DNA of 64,000 nt, taken from the NCBI GenBank assembly GCA_009746045.1, contig RPFO01000435.1, positions 20,037 through 84,036 on the forward strand. Direction: 5' to 3'. Shown here in pieces: positions 35,401 to 48,651 of the stretch. The DNA is from Mesostigma viride (Eukaryota > Streptophyta > Mesostigmatophyceae > Mesostigmatales > Mesostigmataceae). The notes beneath the pieces are model-generated. The model was not told where the DNA came from. It saw only the letters and a program-made list of their open reading frames with translations, and did no database searches. How positions within the stretch are numbered: position 1 is the first letter of the stretch; each line of letters opens with the position of its first letter. Position numbers and translations under genes: made by a program.

Positions 35401-38400
35401 CGGCATGCACACACACGTACATCCACCGCGCACGCAAGGGGCAACTGCACACACATGTACACACACCGCGCACGCTTGGGGCAGCTGCACTCACATGTAC
35501 ACACACCGCGCACGCAAGGGCCGGCTGCACACACACGTACACACACCATGCACGCAATTGCCGGCATGCACACACACGTACACACACCGCGCACGCAAGG
35601 GGCGGCTGCACACACACGTACACACACCATGCACGCAATTGCCGGCATGCACACACACGTACGTCCACCGCGCACGCAAGGGGCAACTGCACACACATGT
35701 ACACACACCGCGCACGCTTGGGGCAGCTGCACACACACGTACCTACACCGCGCACGCAAGGGGCGGCTGCACACACACGTACATACACCGCGCACGCAAG
35801 GGGCAACTGCACACACATGTACACACACCGCGCACGCAAGGGGCAACTGCACACACACGTACACACACCGCGCACGCTTGGGGCGGCTGCACACACACGT
35901 ACCTACACCGCGCACGCAAGGGGCGGCTGCACACACACGTACATCCACCGCGCACGCAAGGGGCAACTGCACACACATGTACACACACCGCGCACGCTTG
36001 GGGCAGCTGCACTCACATGTACACACACCGCGCACGCAAGGGGCGGCTGCACACACACGTACATCCACCGCGCACGCAAGGGGCAACTGCACACACACGT
36101 ACATCCACCGCGCACGCAAGGGGCGGCTGCACACACACGTACACACACCGCGCACGCAAGGGGCAACTGCACACACATGTACACACACCGCGCACGCTTG
36201 GGGCGGCTGCACACACACGTACCTACACCGCGCACGCAAGGGGCGGCTGCACACACACGTACATACACCGCGCACGCAAGGGGCAACTGCACACACATGT
36301 ACATACACCGCGCACGCAAGGGGCAACTGCACACACATGTACACACACCGCGCACGCAAGGGGCAACTGCACACACACGTACACACACCGCGCACGCTTG
36401 GGGCGGCTGCACACACACGTACCTACACCGCGCACGCAAGGGGCGGCTGCACACACACGTACATCCACCGCGCACGCAAGGGGCAACTGCACACACATGT
36501 ACACACACCGCGCACGCTTGGGGCAGCTGCACTCACATGTACACACACCGCGCACGCAAGGGCCGGCTGCACACACACGTACATCCACCGCGCACGCAAG
36601 GGGCAACTGCACACACACGTACATCCACCGCGCACGCAAGGGGCGGCTGCACACACACGTACACACACCGCGCACGCAAGGGGCAACTGCACACACATGT
36701 ACACACACCGCGCACGCTTGGGGCGGCTGCACACACACGTACCTACACCGCGCACGCAAGGGCCGGCTGCACACACACGTACATACACCGCGCACGCAAG
36801 GGGCAACTGCACACACATGTACATACACCGCGCAACCACGGGGCGGCTGCACACACACGTACATACACCGCGCACGCTTGGGGCAGCTGCACTCACATGT
36901 ACACACACCGCGCACGCAAGGGGCGACTGCACACACATGTACATCCACCGCGCACGCAAGGGCCGGCTGCACACACACGTACACACACCATGCACGCAAG
37001 GGCCGGCTGCACACACACGTACATCCACCGCGCACGCAAGGGCCGGCTGCACACACACGTACATACACCGCGCACGCAAGGGGCAACTGCACACACATGT
37101 ACACACACCGCGCACGCAAGGGGCAACTGCACACACACGTACACACACCGCGCACGCTTGGGGCGGCTGCACACACACGTACCTACACCGCGCACGCAAG
37201 GGGCGGCTGCACACACACGTACATCCACCGCGCACGCAAGGGGCAACTGCACACACATGTACACACACCGCGCACGCTTGGGGCAGCTGCACTCACATGT
37301 ACACACACCGCGCACGCAAGGGGCGGCTGCACACACACGTACATCCACCGCGCACGCAAGGGGCAACTGCACACACACGTACATCCACCGCGCACGCAAG
37401 GGGCGGCTGCACACACACGTACACACACCGCGCACGCAAGGGGCAACTGCACACACATGTACACACACCGCGCACGCTTGGGGCGGCTGCACACACACGT
37501 ACCTACACCGCGCACGCAAGGGGCGGCTGCACACACACGTACATACACCGCGCACGCAAGGGGCAACTGCACACACATGTACATACACCGCGCACGCAAG
37601 GGGCAACTGCACACACATGTTCACACACCGCGCACGCAAGGGGCAACTGCACACACACGTACACACACCGCGCACGCTTGGGGCGGCTGCACACACACGT
37701 ACATCCACCGCGCACGCAAGGGGCGGCTGCACACACACGTACATCCACCGCGCACGCAAGGGGCAACTGCACACACATGTACACACACCGCGCACGCTTG
37801 GGGCAGCTGCACTCACATGTACACACACCGCGCACGCAAGGGCCGGCTGCACACACACGAAAAACCACCGCGCACGCAAGGGGCAACTGCACACACACGT
37901 ACATCCACCGCGCACGCAAGGGGCGGCTGCACACACACGTACACACACCGCGCACGCAAGGGGCAACTGCACACACATGTACACACACCGCGCACGCTTG
38001 GGGCGGCTGCACACACACGTACCTACACCGCGCACGCAAGGGGCGGCTGCACACACACGTACATACACCGCGCACGCAAGGGGCAACTGCACACACATGT
38101 ACATACACCGCGCAACCACGGGGCGGCTGCACACACACGTACATACACCGCGCACGCAAGGGGCAACTGCACACACATGTACACACACCGCGCACGCAAG
38201 GGCCGGCTGCACACACACGTACCTACACCGCGCACGCAAGGGGCGGCTGCACACACACGTACATACACCGCGCACGCAAGGGGCAACTGCACACACATGT
38301 ACATACACCGCGCAACCACGGGGCGGCTGCACACACACGTACACACACCGCGCACGCAAGGGGCAGCTGCACACACACGTACATACACCATGCACGCAAG

Positions 38401-41400
38401 GGGCTGCACACACACTTACACACACCTTGCACGCAAGGGCCGGCATGCACACACACTGGCATACACCGCGCACGCAAGGGGCGGCTGCACACACGTACAT
38501 ACACCGCGCACGCAAGGGGCGAGTGCACACACACGTACACACACCGCGCACGCAATTAAGGGACGGCTGCACACACACATACATACACCGCGCACGCAAG
38601 GGGCAACGGCACTCACATGTACATACACCATGCACGCAAGGGGCGGCTGCACACACACGTACACACACCATGCACGCAAGGAGCGACTTCACGCACAGGT
38701 ACACACACCATGCACGCAAGGTTCGGCTGCACACACATGTACATCCACCGCGCACGCAAGGGGCGGCTGCACACACATGTACATACACCATGCACGCAAG
38801 GGGCGGCTGCACACACCTGTACATCCACCGCGCACGCAAGGGGCGAGTGCACACACACGTACACACACCGCGCACGCAAGGGGCGGCTGCACACACACGT
38901 ACACACACCATGCACGCAATTGCCAACATGCACACACACGTACACACACCGCGCACGCTTGGGGCGGCTGCACACACACGTACCTACACCGCGCACGCAA
39001 GGGGCGGCTGCACACACACGTACATACACCGCGCACGCAAGGGGCGGCTGCACACACACGTACATACACCGCGCACGCAAGGGGCAACTGCACACACATG
39101 TACATACACCGCGCAACCACGGGGCGGCTGCACACACACGTACATACACCGCGCACGCTTGGGGCAGCTGCACTCACATGTACACACACCGCGCACGCTT
39201 GGGGCGGCTGCACACACACGTACCTACACCGCGCACGCAAGGGGCGGCTGCACACACACGTACATACACCGCGCACGCAAGGGCCGGCTGCACACACACG
39301 TACACACACCATGCACGCAAGGGCCGGCTGCACACACACGTACATCCACCGCGCACGCAAGGGCCGGCTGCACACACACGTACATACACCGCGCACGCAA
39401 GGGGCAACTGCACACACATGTACACACACCGCGCACGCAAGGGGCAACTGCACACACACGTACACACACCGCGCACGCTTGGGGCGGCTGCACACACACG
39501 TACCTACACCGCGCACGCAAGGGGCGGCTGCACACACACGTACATCCACCGCGCACGCAAGGGGCAACTGCACACACATGTACACACACCGCGCACGCTT
39601 GGGGCAGCTGCACTCACATGTACACACACCGCGCACGCAAGGGGCGGCTGCACACACACGTACATCCACCGCGCACGCAAGGGGCAACTGCACACACACG
39701 TACATCCACCGCGCACGCAAGGGGCGGCTGCACACACACGTACACACACCGCGCACGCAAGGGGCAACTGCACACACATGTACACACACCGCGCACGCTT
39801 GGGGCGGCTGCACACACACGTACCTACACCGCGCACGCAAGGGGCGGCTGCACACACACGTACATACACCGCGCACGCAAGGGGCAACTGCACACACATG
39901 TACATACACCGCGCACGCAAGGGGCAACTGCACACACATGTACACACACCGCGCACGCAAGGGGCAACTGCACACACACGTACACACACCGCGCACGCTT
40001 GGGGCGGCTGCACACACACGTACATCCACCGCGCACGCAAGGGGCGGCTGCACACACACGTACATCCACCGCGCACGCAAGGGGCAACTGCACACACATG
40101 TACACACACCGCGCACGCTTGGGGCAGCTGCACTCACATGTACACACACCGCGCACGCAAGGGCCGGCTGCACACACACGAAAAACCACCGCGCACGCAA
40201 GGGGCAACTGCACACACACGTACATCCACCGCGCACGCAAGGGGCGGCTGCACACACACGTACACACACCGCGCACGCAAGGGGCAACTGCACACACATG
40301 TACACACACCGCGCACGCTTGGGGCGGCTGCACACACACGTACCTACACCGCGCACGCAAGGGGCGGCTGCACACACACGTACATACACCGCGCACGCAA
40401 GGGGCAACTGCACACACATGTACATACACCGCGCAACCACGGGGCGGCTGCACACACACGTACATACACCGCGCACGCAAGGGGCAACTGCACACACATG
40501 TACACACACCGCGCACGCTTGGGGCGGCTGCACACACACGTACCTACACCGCGCACGCAAGGGGCGTCTGCACACACACGTACATACACCGCGCACGCAA
40601 GGGGCAACTGCACACACATGTACATACACCGCGCAACCACGGGGCGGCTGCACACACACGTACACACACCGCGCACGCAAGGGGCAGCTGCACACACACG
40701 TACATACACCATGCACGCAAGGGGCTGCACACACACTTACACACACCGCGCACGCAAGGGCCGGCATGCACACACACGTACCTACACCGCGCACGCAAGG
40801 GGCGACTGCACACCCATGTACATCCACCGCGCACGCAAGGGCCGGCTGCACACACACGTACACACACCATGCACGCAAGGGCCGGCTGCACACACACGTA
40901 CATCCACCGCGCACGCAAGGGGCGGCTGCACACACACGTACACACACCGCGCACGCAAGGGGCAACTGCACACACATGTACACACACCGCGCACGCTTGG
41001 GGCGGCTGCACACACACGTACCTACACCGCGCACGCAAGGGCCGGCTGCACACACACGTACATACACCGCGCACGCAAGGGGCAACTGCACACACATGTA
41101 CATACACCGCGCAACCACGGGGCGGCTGCACACACACGTACATACACCGCGCACGCTTGGGGCAGCTGCACTCACATGTACACACACCGCGCACGCAAGG
41201 GGCGACTGCACACACATGTACATCCACCGCGCACGCAAGGGCCGGCTGCACACACACGTACACACACCATGCACGCAAGGGCCGGCTGCACACACACGTA
41301 CATCCACCGCGCACGCAAGGGCCGGCTGCACACACACGTACATACACCGCGCACGCAAGGGGCAACTGCACACACATGTACACACACCGCGCACGCAAGG

Positions 41401-41585
41401 GGCAACTGCACACACACGTACACACACCGCGCACGCTTGGGGCGGCTGCACACACACGTACATACACCGCGCACGCAAGGGGCGGCTGCACACACACGTA
41501 CATCCACCGCGCACACAAGGGGCAACTGCACACACATGTACACACACCGCGCACGCTTGGGGCAGCTGCACTCACATGTACACAC
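29420..41585. repeat. 40-bp minisatellite, block II (about 304 units)
   Basis: Same 40-bp unit as block I, continuing in phase across element 1. Higher-order duplications are plain: 29450-30120 recurs 1001 bp later; 32200-33170 recurs 1958 bp later, marked by GCACGCAATTAAGGGACGG at 33071 and 35029; 36900-38415 recurs 2321 bp later, marked by the rare CGAAAAACCACCGC at 37859 and 40180. Within the last, a 520-bp sub-block repeats (36013 and 36533). The frame of more than 4000 residues spanning the block is an artefact of a stop-free unit. Confidence 0.95.
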
Positions 41586-42109
41586 TGTCTGAGGTTATGC
41601 CCACCTCTTGCCGTGTATTTATGCTAGGTAGTCTAGCCGTGTGCTATTCCAACTTATCGCATCACATTTTATATAGTGGCGAGTGAGATATTTAGTGCCG
41701 ATGGTCCTATTCCGGCACTGAGCGTGCAATATGTGTGGCGATAGTTAGAGTGGCCATACCTATGTCCACGTCATGATGCGCCTGCACCTGTGCGCACTAC
41801 TTTCTAGAATGTGCACCGTATGCATGCATTCGACACCACTAGTGATGCTGACCTGTCATTTGTGCCAGCCGTTAGATTGTCGCCAAGGGTAGTGCCGACC
41901 CCATGCCACCGTGCATGATTTTAGGGTTGGCAACTCCACGAACTCTCCCCTTTTCCTTGCTAGCAAGTGACAATGTAGCAATTTAGGCTAATGGCTGCCC
42001 GATGGCAAGGGCAATGCCATAGCCGTGCTGCCAATATGCGTTAATTAATTCTAATGAATTACGTCAATTATCATGTTGACCAAGTAACGCATTATACATA
42101 TTTTAAACA
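41586..42109 (+). repeat. 5' LTR of element 2
   Basis: TG...CA ends. TATATAG at 41670 is a candidate TATA box. No AATAAA seen. Confidence 0.95.
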
Positions 42110-43068
42110 TGGTATCGGAGCTGATGGTTCATGGTCTTTCAGCCTTTGCCTGGCGAGCATTATTTTCTTCCCACCTCGAGGACGAGGTGTGCTTGCATCG
42201 CCGGCACTTTCGTTGGAGTTTCGCCTTTGCGCGAGTCTGGCCACGGCCGTTGTAGTCCGCCAAGCCATTTACGAGGACAGCGCAGCTAGCACTTGGTGCC
42301 GCTGGCGTTGCTGCCAGCAGACCTGGATTCGGTGTGTTGCATATATTTGCGTAAAACAGATTCGTGAGCACACCCGCAGCTGCCAGTGTGCATGGTGTGC
42401 AAGCGTTGACGCTGGATGCCTGAAGTCCGTGTTTGGTTCTGGGCGGGGACAGCCAACTTTTTTATTTTTTCGACGACAGCAAATTTATTGTTCCGGATGC
42501 TGATTCCGCTGCTGGCACAGTGAGCCGTGAGGATTCAAGCCCATTTTCGCAGAGTCTACGAGCTGATATCGCCTTCTATGGCAAGCGGCATTGATCCGCT
42601 AGACTATTATACTCGACCTTTTATGTCGAGCGCCCAGTGCCTGCCCGAGAGCCACGTGCCGTGAGCCCAGTGCCGGGAGAGCCCGTAAGAGCCGCTGAGC
42701 CAGGAGCCGCCGAGCCAAGGAGCCTAGAGCCAAGAGCCAGGGGGTGTATGAGCCGAGCGCCTTTTGTCGAGATTTCGTTGATAATCAGTTCGGATTTTTT
42801 ATGACCTGCCGGCCATTGTTTTTTGTCATAGTTGAGCTAGTCCTTTGTTGGCCGTTGACCTGAAAGGACCTTCTCCTTGAGGGGGGGTGCCTGATTCCCC
42901 ATATTTCTTGCTGGTACTGAGTTTGAACCTCCTTATCCCCACCATGGTTAGCCGTGTAAGGGGGGTATGCCAGGGTGTTTTGTACCCGGCTATCCTACCT
43001 AGTTATTGAGGGGGGAGAGGAAGGAGTGTCATGTTTCTTTTGAGCACGCATGAGCTGTGCAAGGGGGG
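42110..43068 (+). other. Interior of element 2, non-coding
   Basis: Primer-binding site at 42110. No credible protein: the longest frame starts inside the LTR and has no domain. A GAGCC-rich patch lies at 42640-42770. Near the 3' end G-rich tracts recur (GAGGGGGGGTGCCTG, TAAGGGGGGTATGCC, GAGGGGGGAGAGG, AAGGGGGGTGTCTG). Only the last abuts the LTR; the others look like decayed copies of the tract-LTR junction. Confidence 0.75.
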
Positions 43069-43592
43069 TGTCTGAGGTTATGCCCACCTCTTGCCGTGTA
43101 TTTATGCTAGGTAGTCTAGCCGTGTGCTATTCCAACTTATCGCATCACATTTTATATAGTGGCGAGTGAGATATTTAGTGCCGATGGTCCTATTCCGGCA
43201 CTGAGCGTGCAATATGTGTGGCGATAGTTAGAGTGGCCGTACCTATGTCCACGTCATGATGCGCCTGCACCTGTGCGCACTACTTTCTAGAATGTGCACC
43301 GTATGCATGCATTCGACACCACTAGTGATGCTGACCTGTCATTTGTGCCAGCCGTTAGATTGTCGCCAAGGGTAGTGCCGACCCCATGCCACCGTGCATG
43401 ATTTTAGGGTTGGCAACTCCACGAACTCTCCCCTTTTCCTTGCTAGCAAGTGACAATGTAGCAATTTAGGCTAATGGCTGCCCGATGGCAAGGGCAATGC
43501 CATAGCCGTGCTGCCAATATGCGTTAATTAATTCTAATGAATTACGTCAATTATCATGTTGACCAAGTAACGCATTATACATATTTTAAACA
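43069..43592 (+). repeat. 3' LTR of element 2
   Basis: Same length and sequence as the 5' LTR except for one base seen. Followed by the duplicated target CACAC and the satellite in phase. Confidence 0.95.
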
Positions 43593-46500
43593 CACACACC
43601 GCGCACGCAAGGGGCGGCTGCACACACACGTACATCCACCGCGCACGCAAGGGGCAACTGCACACACACGTACATCCACCGCGCACGCAAGGGGCGGCTG
43701 CACACACACGTACACACACCGCGCACGCAAGGGGCAACTGCACACACATGTACACACACCGCGCACGCTTGGGGCGGCTGCACACACACGTACCTACACC
43801 GCGCACGCAAGGGGCGGCTGCACACACACGTACATACACCGCGCACGCAAGGGGCAACTGCACACACATGTACATACACCGCGCACGCAAGGGGCAACTG
43901 CACACACATGTACACACACCGCGTGCCACGCAAGGGGCAACTGCACACACACGTACACACACCGCGCACGCTTGGGGCGGCTGCACACACACGTACCTAC
44001 ACCGCGCACGCAAGGGGCGGCTGCACACACACGTACATCCACCGCGCACGCAAGGGGCAACTGCACACACATGTACACACACCGCGCACGCTTGGGGCAG
44101 CTGCACTCACATGTACACACACCGCGCACGCAAGGGCCGGCTGCACACACACGTACATACACCGCGCACGCAAGGGGCAACTGCACACACACGTACATCC
44201 ACCGCGCACGCAAGGGGCGGCTGCACACACACGTACACACACCGCGCACGCAAGGGGCAACTGCACACACATGTACACACACCGCGCACGCTTGGGGCGG
44301 CTGCACACACACGTACCTACACCGCGCACGCAAGGGGCGGCTGCACACACACGTACATACACCGCGCACGCAAGGGGCAACTGCACACACATGTACATAC
44401 ACCGCGCAACCACGGGGCGGCTGCACACACACGTACATACACCGCGCACGCAAGGGGCAACTGCACACACATGTACACACACCGCGCACGCTTGGGGCGG
44501 CTGCACACACACGTACCTACACCGCGCACGCAAGGGGCGGCTGCACACACACGTACATACACCGCGCACGCAAGGGGCAACTGCACACACATGTACATAC
44601 ACCGCGCAACCACGGGGCGGCTGCACACACACGTACACACACCGCGCACGCAAGGGGCAGCTGCACACACACGTACATACACCATGCACGCAAGGGGCTG
44701 CACACACACGTACATACACCATGCACGCAAGGGGCTGCACACACACTTACACACACCTTGCACGCAAGGGCCGGCATGCACACACACTGGCATACACCGC
44801 GCACGCAAGGGGCGAGTGCACACACACGTACACACACCGCGCACGCAATTAAGGGACGGCTGCACACACACGTACATACACCGCGCACGCAAGGGGCAAC
44901 GGCACTCACATGTACATACACCATGCACGCAAGGGGCGGCTGCACACACACGTACACACACCATGCACGCAAGGAGCGACTTCACGCACAGGTACACACA
45001 CCATGCACGCAAGGTTCGGCTGCACACACATGTACATCCACCGCGCACGCAAGGGGCGGCTGCACACACATGTACATACACCATGCACGCAAGGGGCGGC
45101 TGCACACACCTGTACATCCACCGCGCACGCAAGGGGCGAGTGCACACACACGTACACACACCGCGCACGCAAGGGGCGGTTGCACACACACGTACACACA
45201 CCATGCACGCAATTGCCGGCATGCACACACACGTACATCCACCGCGCACGCAAGGGGCAACTGCACACACATGTACACACACCGCGCACGCTTGGGGCAG
45301 CTGCACTCACATGTACACACACCGCGCACGCAAGGGCCGGCTGCACACACACGTACATACACCGCGCACGCAAGGGGCAACTGCACACACATGTACACAC
45401 ACCGCGCACGCAAGGGGCAACTGCACACACACGTACACACACCGCGCACGCTTGGGGCGGCTGCACACACACGTACCTACACCGCGCACGCAAGGGGCGG
45501 CTGCACACACACGTACATCCACCGCGCACGCAAGGGGCAACTGCACACACATGTACACACACCGCGCACGCTTGGGGCAGCTGCACTCACATGTACACAC
45601 ACCGCACACGCAAGGGCCGGCTGCACACACACGTACATCCACCGCGCACGCAAGGGGCAACTGCACACACACGTACATACACCGCGCACGCAAGGGGCGG
45701 CTGCACACACACGTACACACACCGCGCACGCAAGGGGCAACTGCACACACATGTACACACACCGCGCACGCTTGGGGCGGCTGCACACACACGTACCTAC
45801 ACCGCGCACGCAAGGGGCGGCTGCACACACACGTACATACACCGCGCACGCAAGGGGCAACTGCACACACATGTACATACACCGCGCAACCACGGGGCGG
45901 CTGCACACACACGTACATACACCGCGCACGCTTGGGGCAGCTGCACTCACATGTACACACACCGCGCACGCTTGGGGCGGCTGCACACACACGTACCTAC
46001 ACCGCGCACGCAAGGGGCGGCTGCACACACACGTACATACACCGCGCACGCAAGGGGCAACTGCACACACATGTACATACACCGCGCAACCACGGGGCGG
46101 CTGCACACACACGTACATACACCGCGCACGCAAGGGGCGGCTGCACACATACGTACCTACACCGCGCACGCAAGGGGCGACTGCACACCCATGTACATCC
46201 ACCGCGCACGCAAGGGGCGAGTGCAAACACACGTACCTACACCGCGCACGCAAGGGGCGGCTGCACACACACGAAAAACCACCGCGCACGCAAGGGGCGG
46301 CTGCACACACACGTACACACACCGCGCACGCAAGGGGCAGCTGCACACACACGTACATACACCATGCACGCAAGGGGCTGCACACACACTTACACACACC
46401 TTGCACGCAAGGGCCGGCATGCACACACACTGCATGGCATACACCGCCCACGCAAGGGGCGGCTGCACACACGTACATACACCGCGCACGCAAGGGGCGG

Positions 46501-48152
46501 CTGCACACACACGTACATACACCGCGCACGCAATTAAGGGGAAACTGTCCACACATGGACATACACTGCGCACGGAAGGGGCGGCTGCATTAACACGTAC
46601 ATACACCGCGCACGCAAGGGGCGGCTGCACACACACGTACATACACCATGCACGCAAGGGGCGGCTGCACACACATGTACATCCACCGCGCACGCAAGGG
46701 GCGAGTGCACACACACGTACACACACCGCGCACGCAAGGGGCGGCTGCACACACACGTACACACACCATGCACGCAATTGCCGGCATGCACACACACGTA
46801 CATCCACCGCGCACGCAAGGGGCAACTGCACACACATGTACACACACCGCGCACGCTTGGGGCAGCTGCACTCACATGTACACACACCGCGCACGCAAGG
46901 GCCGGCTGCACACACACTTACATACACCGCGCACGCAAGGGGCAACTGCACACACATGTACACACACCGCGCACGCAAGGGCCGGCTGCACACACACGTA
47001 CATACACCGCGCACGCAAGGGGAAACTGCCCACACATGGACATACACTGCGCACGCAAGGGGCGGCTGCATTAACACGTACATACACCGCGCACGCAAGG
47101 GCCGGCATGCACACACACGTACATACACCGCCCATGTAAGGGGCGGCTGCACACACACGTACACACACCATGCACGCAAGGGCCGGCATGCACACACAGT
47201 ATACACACACCGCGCACGCAAGGGGCGGCTGCACACACACGTACATACACTGCGCACGCAAGGGGCTGCTGCACACACACTTACACTCACCATGCACGCA
47301 AGGGGCGGCTGCACACACACGTACATACACCGCGCACGCAAGGGACGGCTGCACACACACGTACATACACCGCGCACGCAAGGGGCAACTGCCCGCACAT
47401 GTACATCCACCGCGCACGCAATTAAGGGACGGCTGCACACACACGTACATACACCGCGCACGCAAGGGGCAACGGCACTCACATGTACATACACCATGCA
47501 CGCAAGGGGCGGCTGCACACACACGTACATACACCGCGCACGCAAGGGGCTGCTGCACACACACTTACACACACAATGCACGCAATTAGGGGCGACGGCA
47601 CTCACATGTACATACTCTTGGGCGGCTGCACTCACATGTACATACACCGCGCATGCAAGGGGCAACTGCACACACACGTACACACACCATGCACGCAAGG
47701 GCCGGCATGCACACACACGTACATACACTGCGCACGCAAGGGGCAACTGCACACACAACGTACACACACCATGCACGGAAGGGACGGCTGCACTCACATG
47801 TACACACACCATGCACGCAAGGGCCGGCTGCACACACACGTACATACACCATGCACGCAAGGGGCTGCACACACACTTACACACCACCTTGCACGCAAGG
47901 GCCGGCATGCACACACACTGGCATACACCGCGCACGCAAGGGGCGGCTGCACACACGTACATACACCGCGCACGCAAGGGGCGAGTGCACACACACGTAC
48001 ACACACCGCGCACGCAATTAAGGGACGGCTGCACACACACGTACATACACCGCGCACGCAAGGGGCAACGGCACTCACATGTACATCCACCATGCACGCA
48101 AGGGGCGGCTGCACACACACGTACACACACCATGCACGCAAGGACAAGGATT
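43593..48152. repeat. 40-bp minisatellite, block III (about 114 units)
   Basis: Continues block II. Shares its higher-order motifs: CGAAAAACCACCGC near 46270, and GCAATTAAGGGACGG near 44845, 47408 and 48013 (at 46532 the form is AATTAAGGGGAAAC). The right part (46500-48150) is less regular, with period slips and variants such as GCTGCATTAACACG. It stops at GGACAAGGATT, where element 3 inserted; the uninterrupted form GGACAAGGATTCACAC exists at 23824. Confidence 0.95.
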
Positions 48153-48607
48153 AGTTAGATGAGATGCTTAGGCTGACACACGGATTTCCGGCCTGCGCGC
48201 CGCGTATTGCCTACCGCGGCTGAGCGGGACACCTCAGTACAGTACGGCAGGGTGTACGGTACTGAGGTGTCATGTGGACCGATGTGCGGTTAGTGCCAGA
48301 CTGTTCCTAGGTGCTAGCTCGACCCGCCAGGTCCGGTGTAGCCGGGCCTGACGGGCCGAGTCTTAGCTGGTTGCTAGTGACGTGGTCGCATGGCATTGCG
48401 GTGTACACTTGTCCACTGGTCGTGTGCTGCAGGTAGCACCGCCATAGGCATATAGGCGTAGCACTGGGGAGTGCCACAGCACCCGAGTCTGCCCAGTTCC
48501 ATTCTGAGCCCTCAGCTTTCATCGCTCTCTCATTGTATTATTGTAATACAATCATCATTCGCTCTCAGCTTTCGCAGTTGTTCGTCGTCCCTAGTCTCCA
48601 TCCAACT
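48153..48607 (+). repeat. 5' LTR of element 3
   Basis: 455 bp. Contains an 11-bp perfect inverted repeat (CACCTCAGTAC at 48230-48240, GTACTGAGGTG at 48259-48269) and another, TTGTATTA-TTG-TAATACAA, at 48533-48551. No clear TATAAA box. Confidence 0.95.
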
Positions 48608-48622
48608 TGGACTGAAAAGTTC
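48608..48622 (+). other. Candidate primer-binding site of element 3
   Basis: TGGACTGAAAAG starts at the first base after the LTR. TGG fits pairing with a tRNA CCA end; the rest does not match the initiator-Met site used by elements 1 and 2, and I cannot name the tRNA. Confidence 0.5.
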
Positions 48623-48651
48623 GATATTTTTTTTAAGCAAAAAAAAAAGAT

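Larger units (their letters stand above)
41586..43592 (+). mobile_element. Short non-autonomous LTR retrotransposon (element 2)
   Basis: Two 524-bp LTRs (TGTCTGAGG...TTTTAAACA), target duplication CACAC (41581-41585 and 43593-43597), interior 42110-43068. Primer-binding site TGGTATCGGAG and polypurine tract AAGGGGGG are intact. The 959-bp interior encodes no retroviral domain. It resembles a TRIM-type or deletion derivative moved by a Copia partner; element 1 uses the same primer site. By eye the LTRs differ at only one base (CCATACC at 41755 versus CCGTACC), so it is very young. Confidence 0.95.

Noticed and set aside
29522-41686. Apparent open reading frame of about 4050 residues, with overlapping frames of 1000-2200 residues nearby
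   Set aside because: It is entirely 40-bp satellite. The unit lacks stop triplets on both strands, so every frame is open; it has no domain and runs on into the LTR of element 2.
42236-42256. Palindrome-like CCACGGCCGTTG inside element 2
   Set aside because: Lacks the outer bases and the usual flanks; a chance match in GC-rich sequence.
42054-42503. 150-residue frame in element 2
   Set aside because: Begins inside the LTR, crosses the primer-binding site and has no retroviral motif.
41586-43592. Reading element 2 as a solo insertion of element 1
   Set aside because: The LTRs differ in length and sequence; only the primer-binding site and G-tract style are shared.
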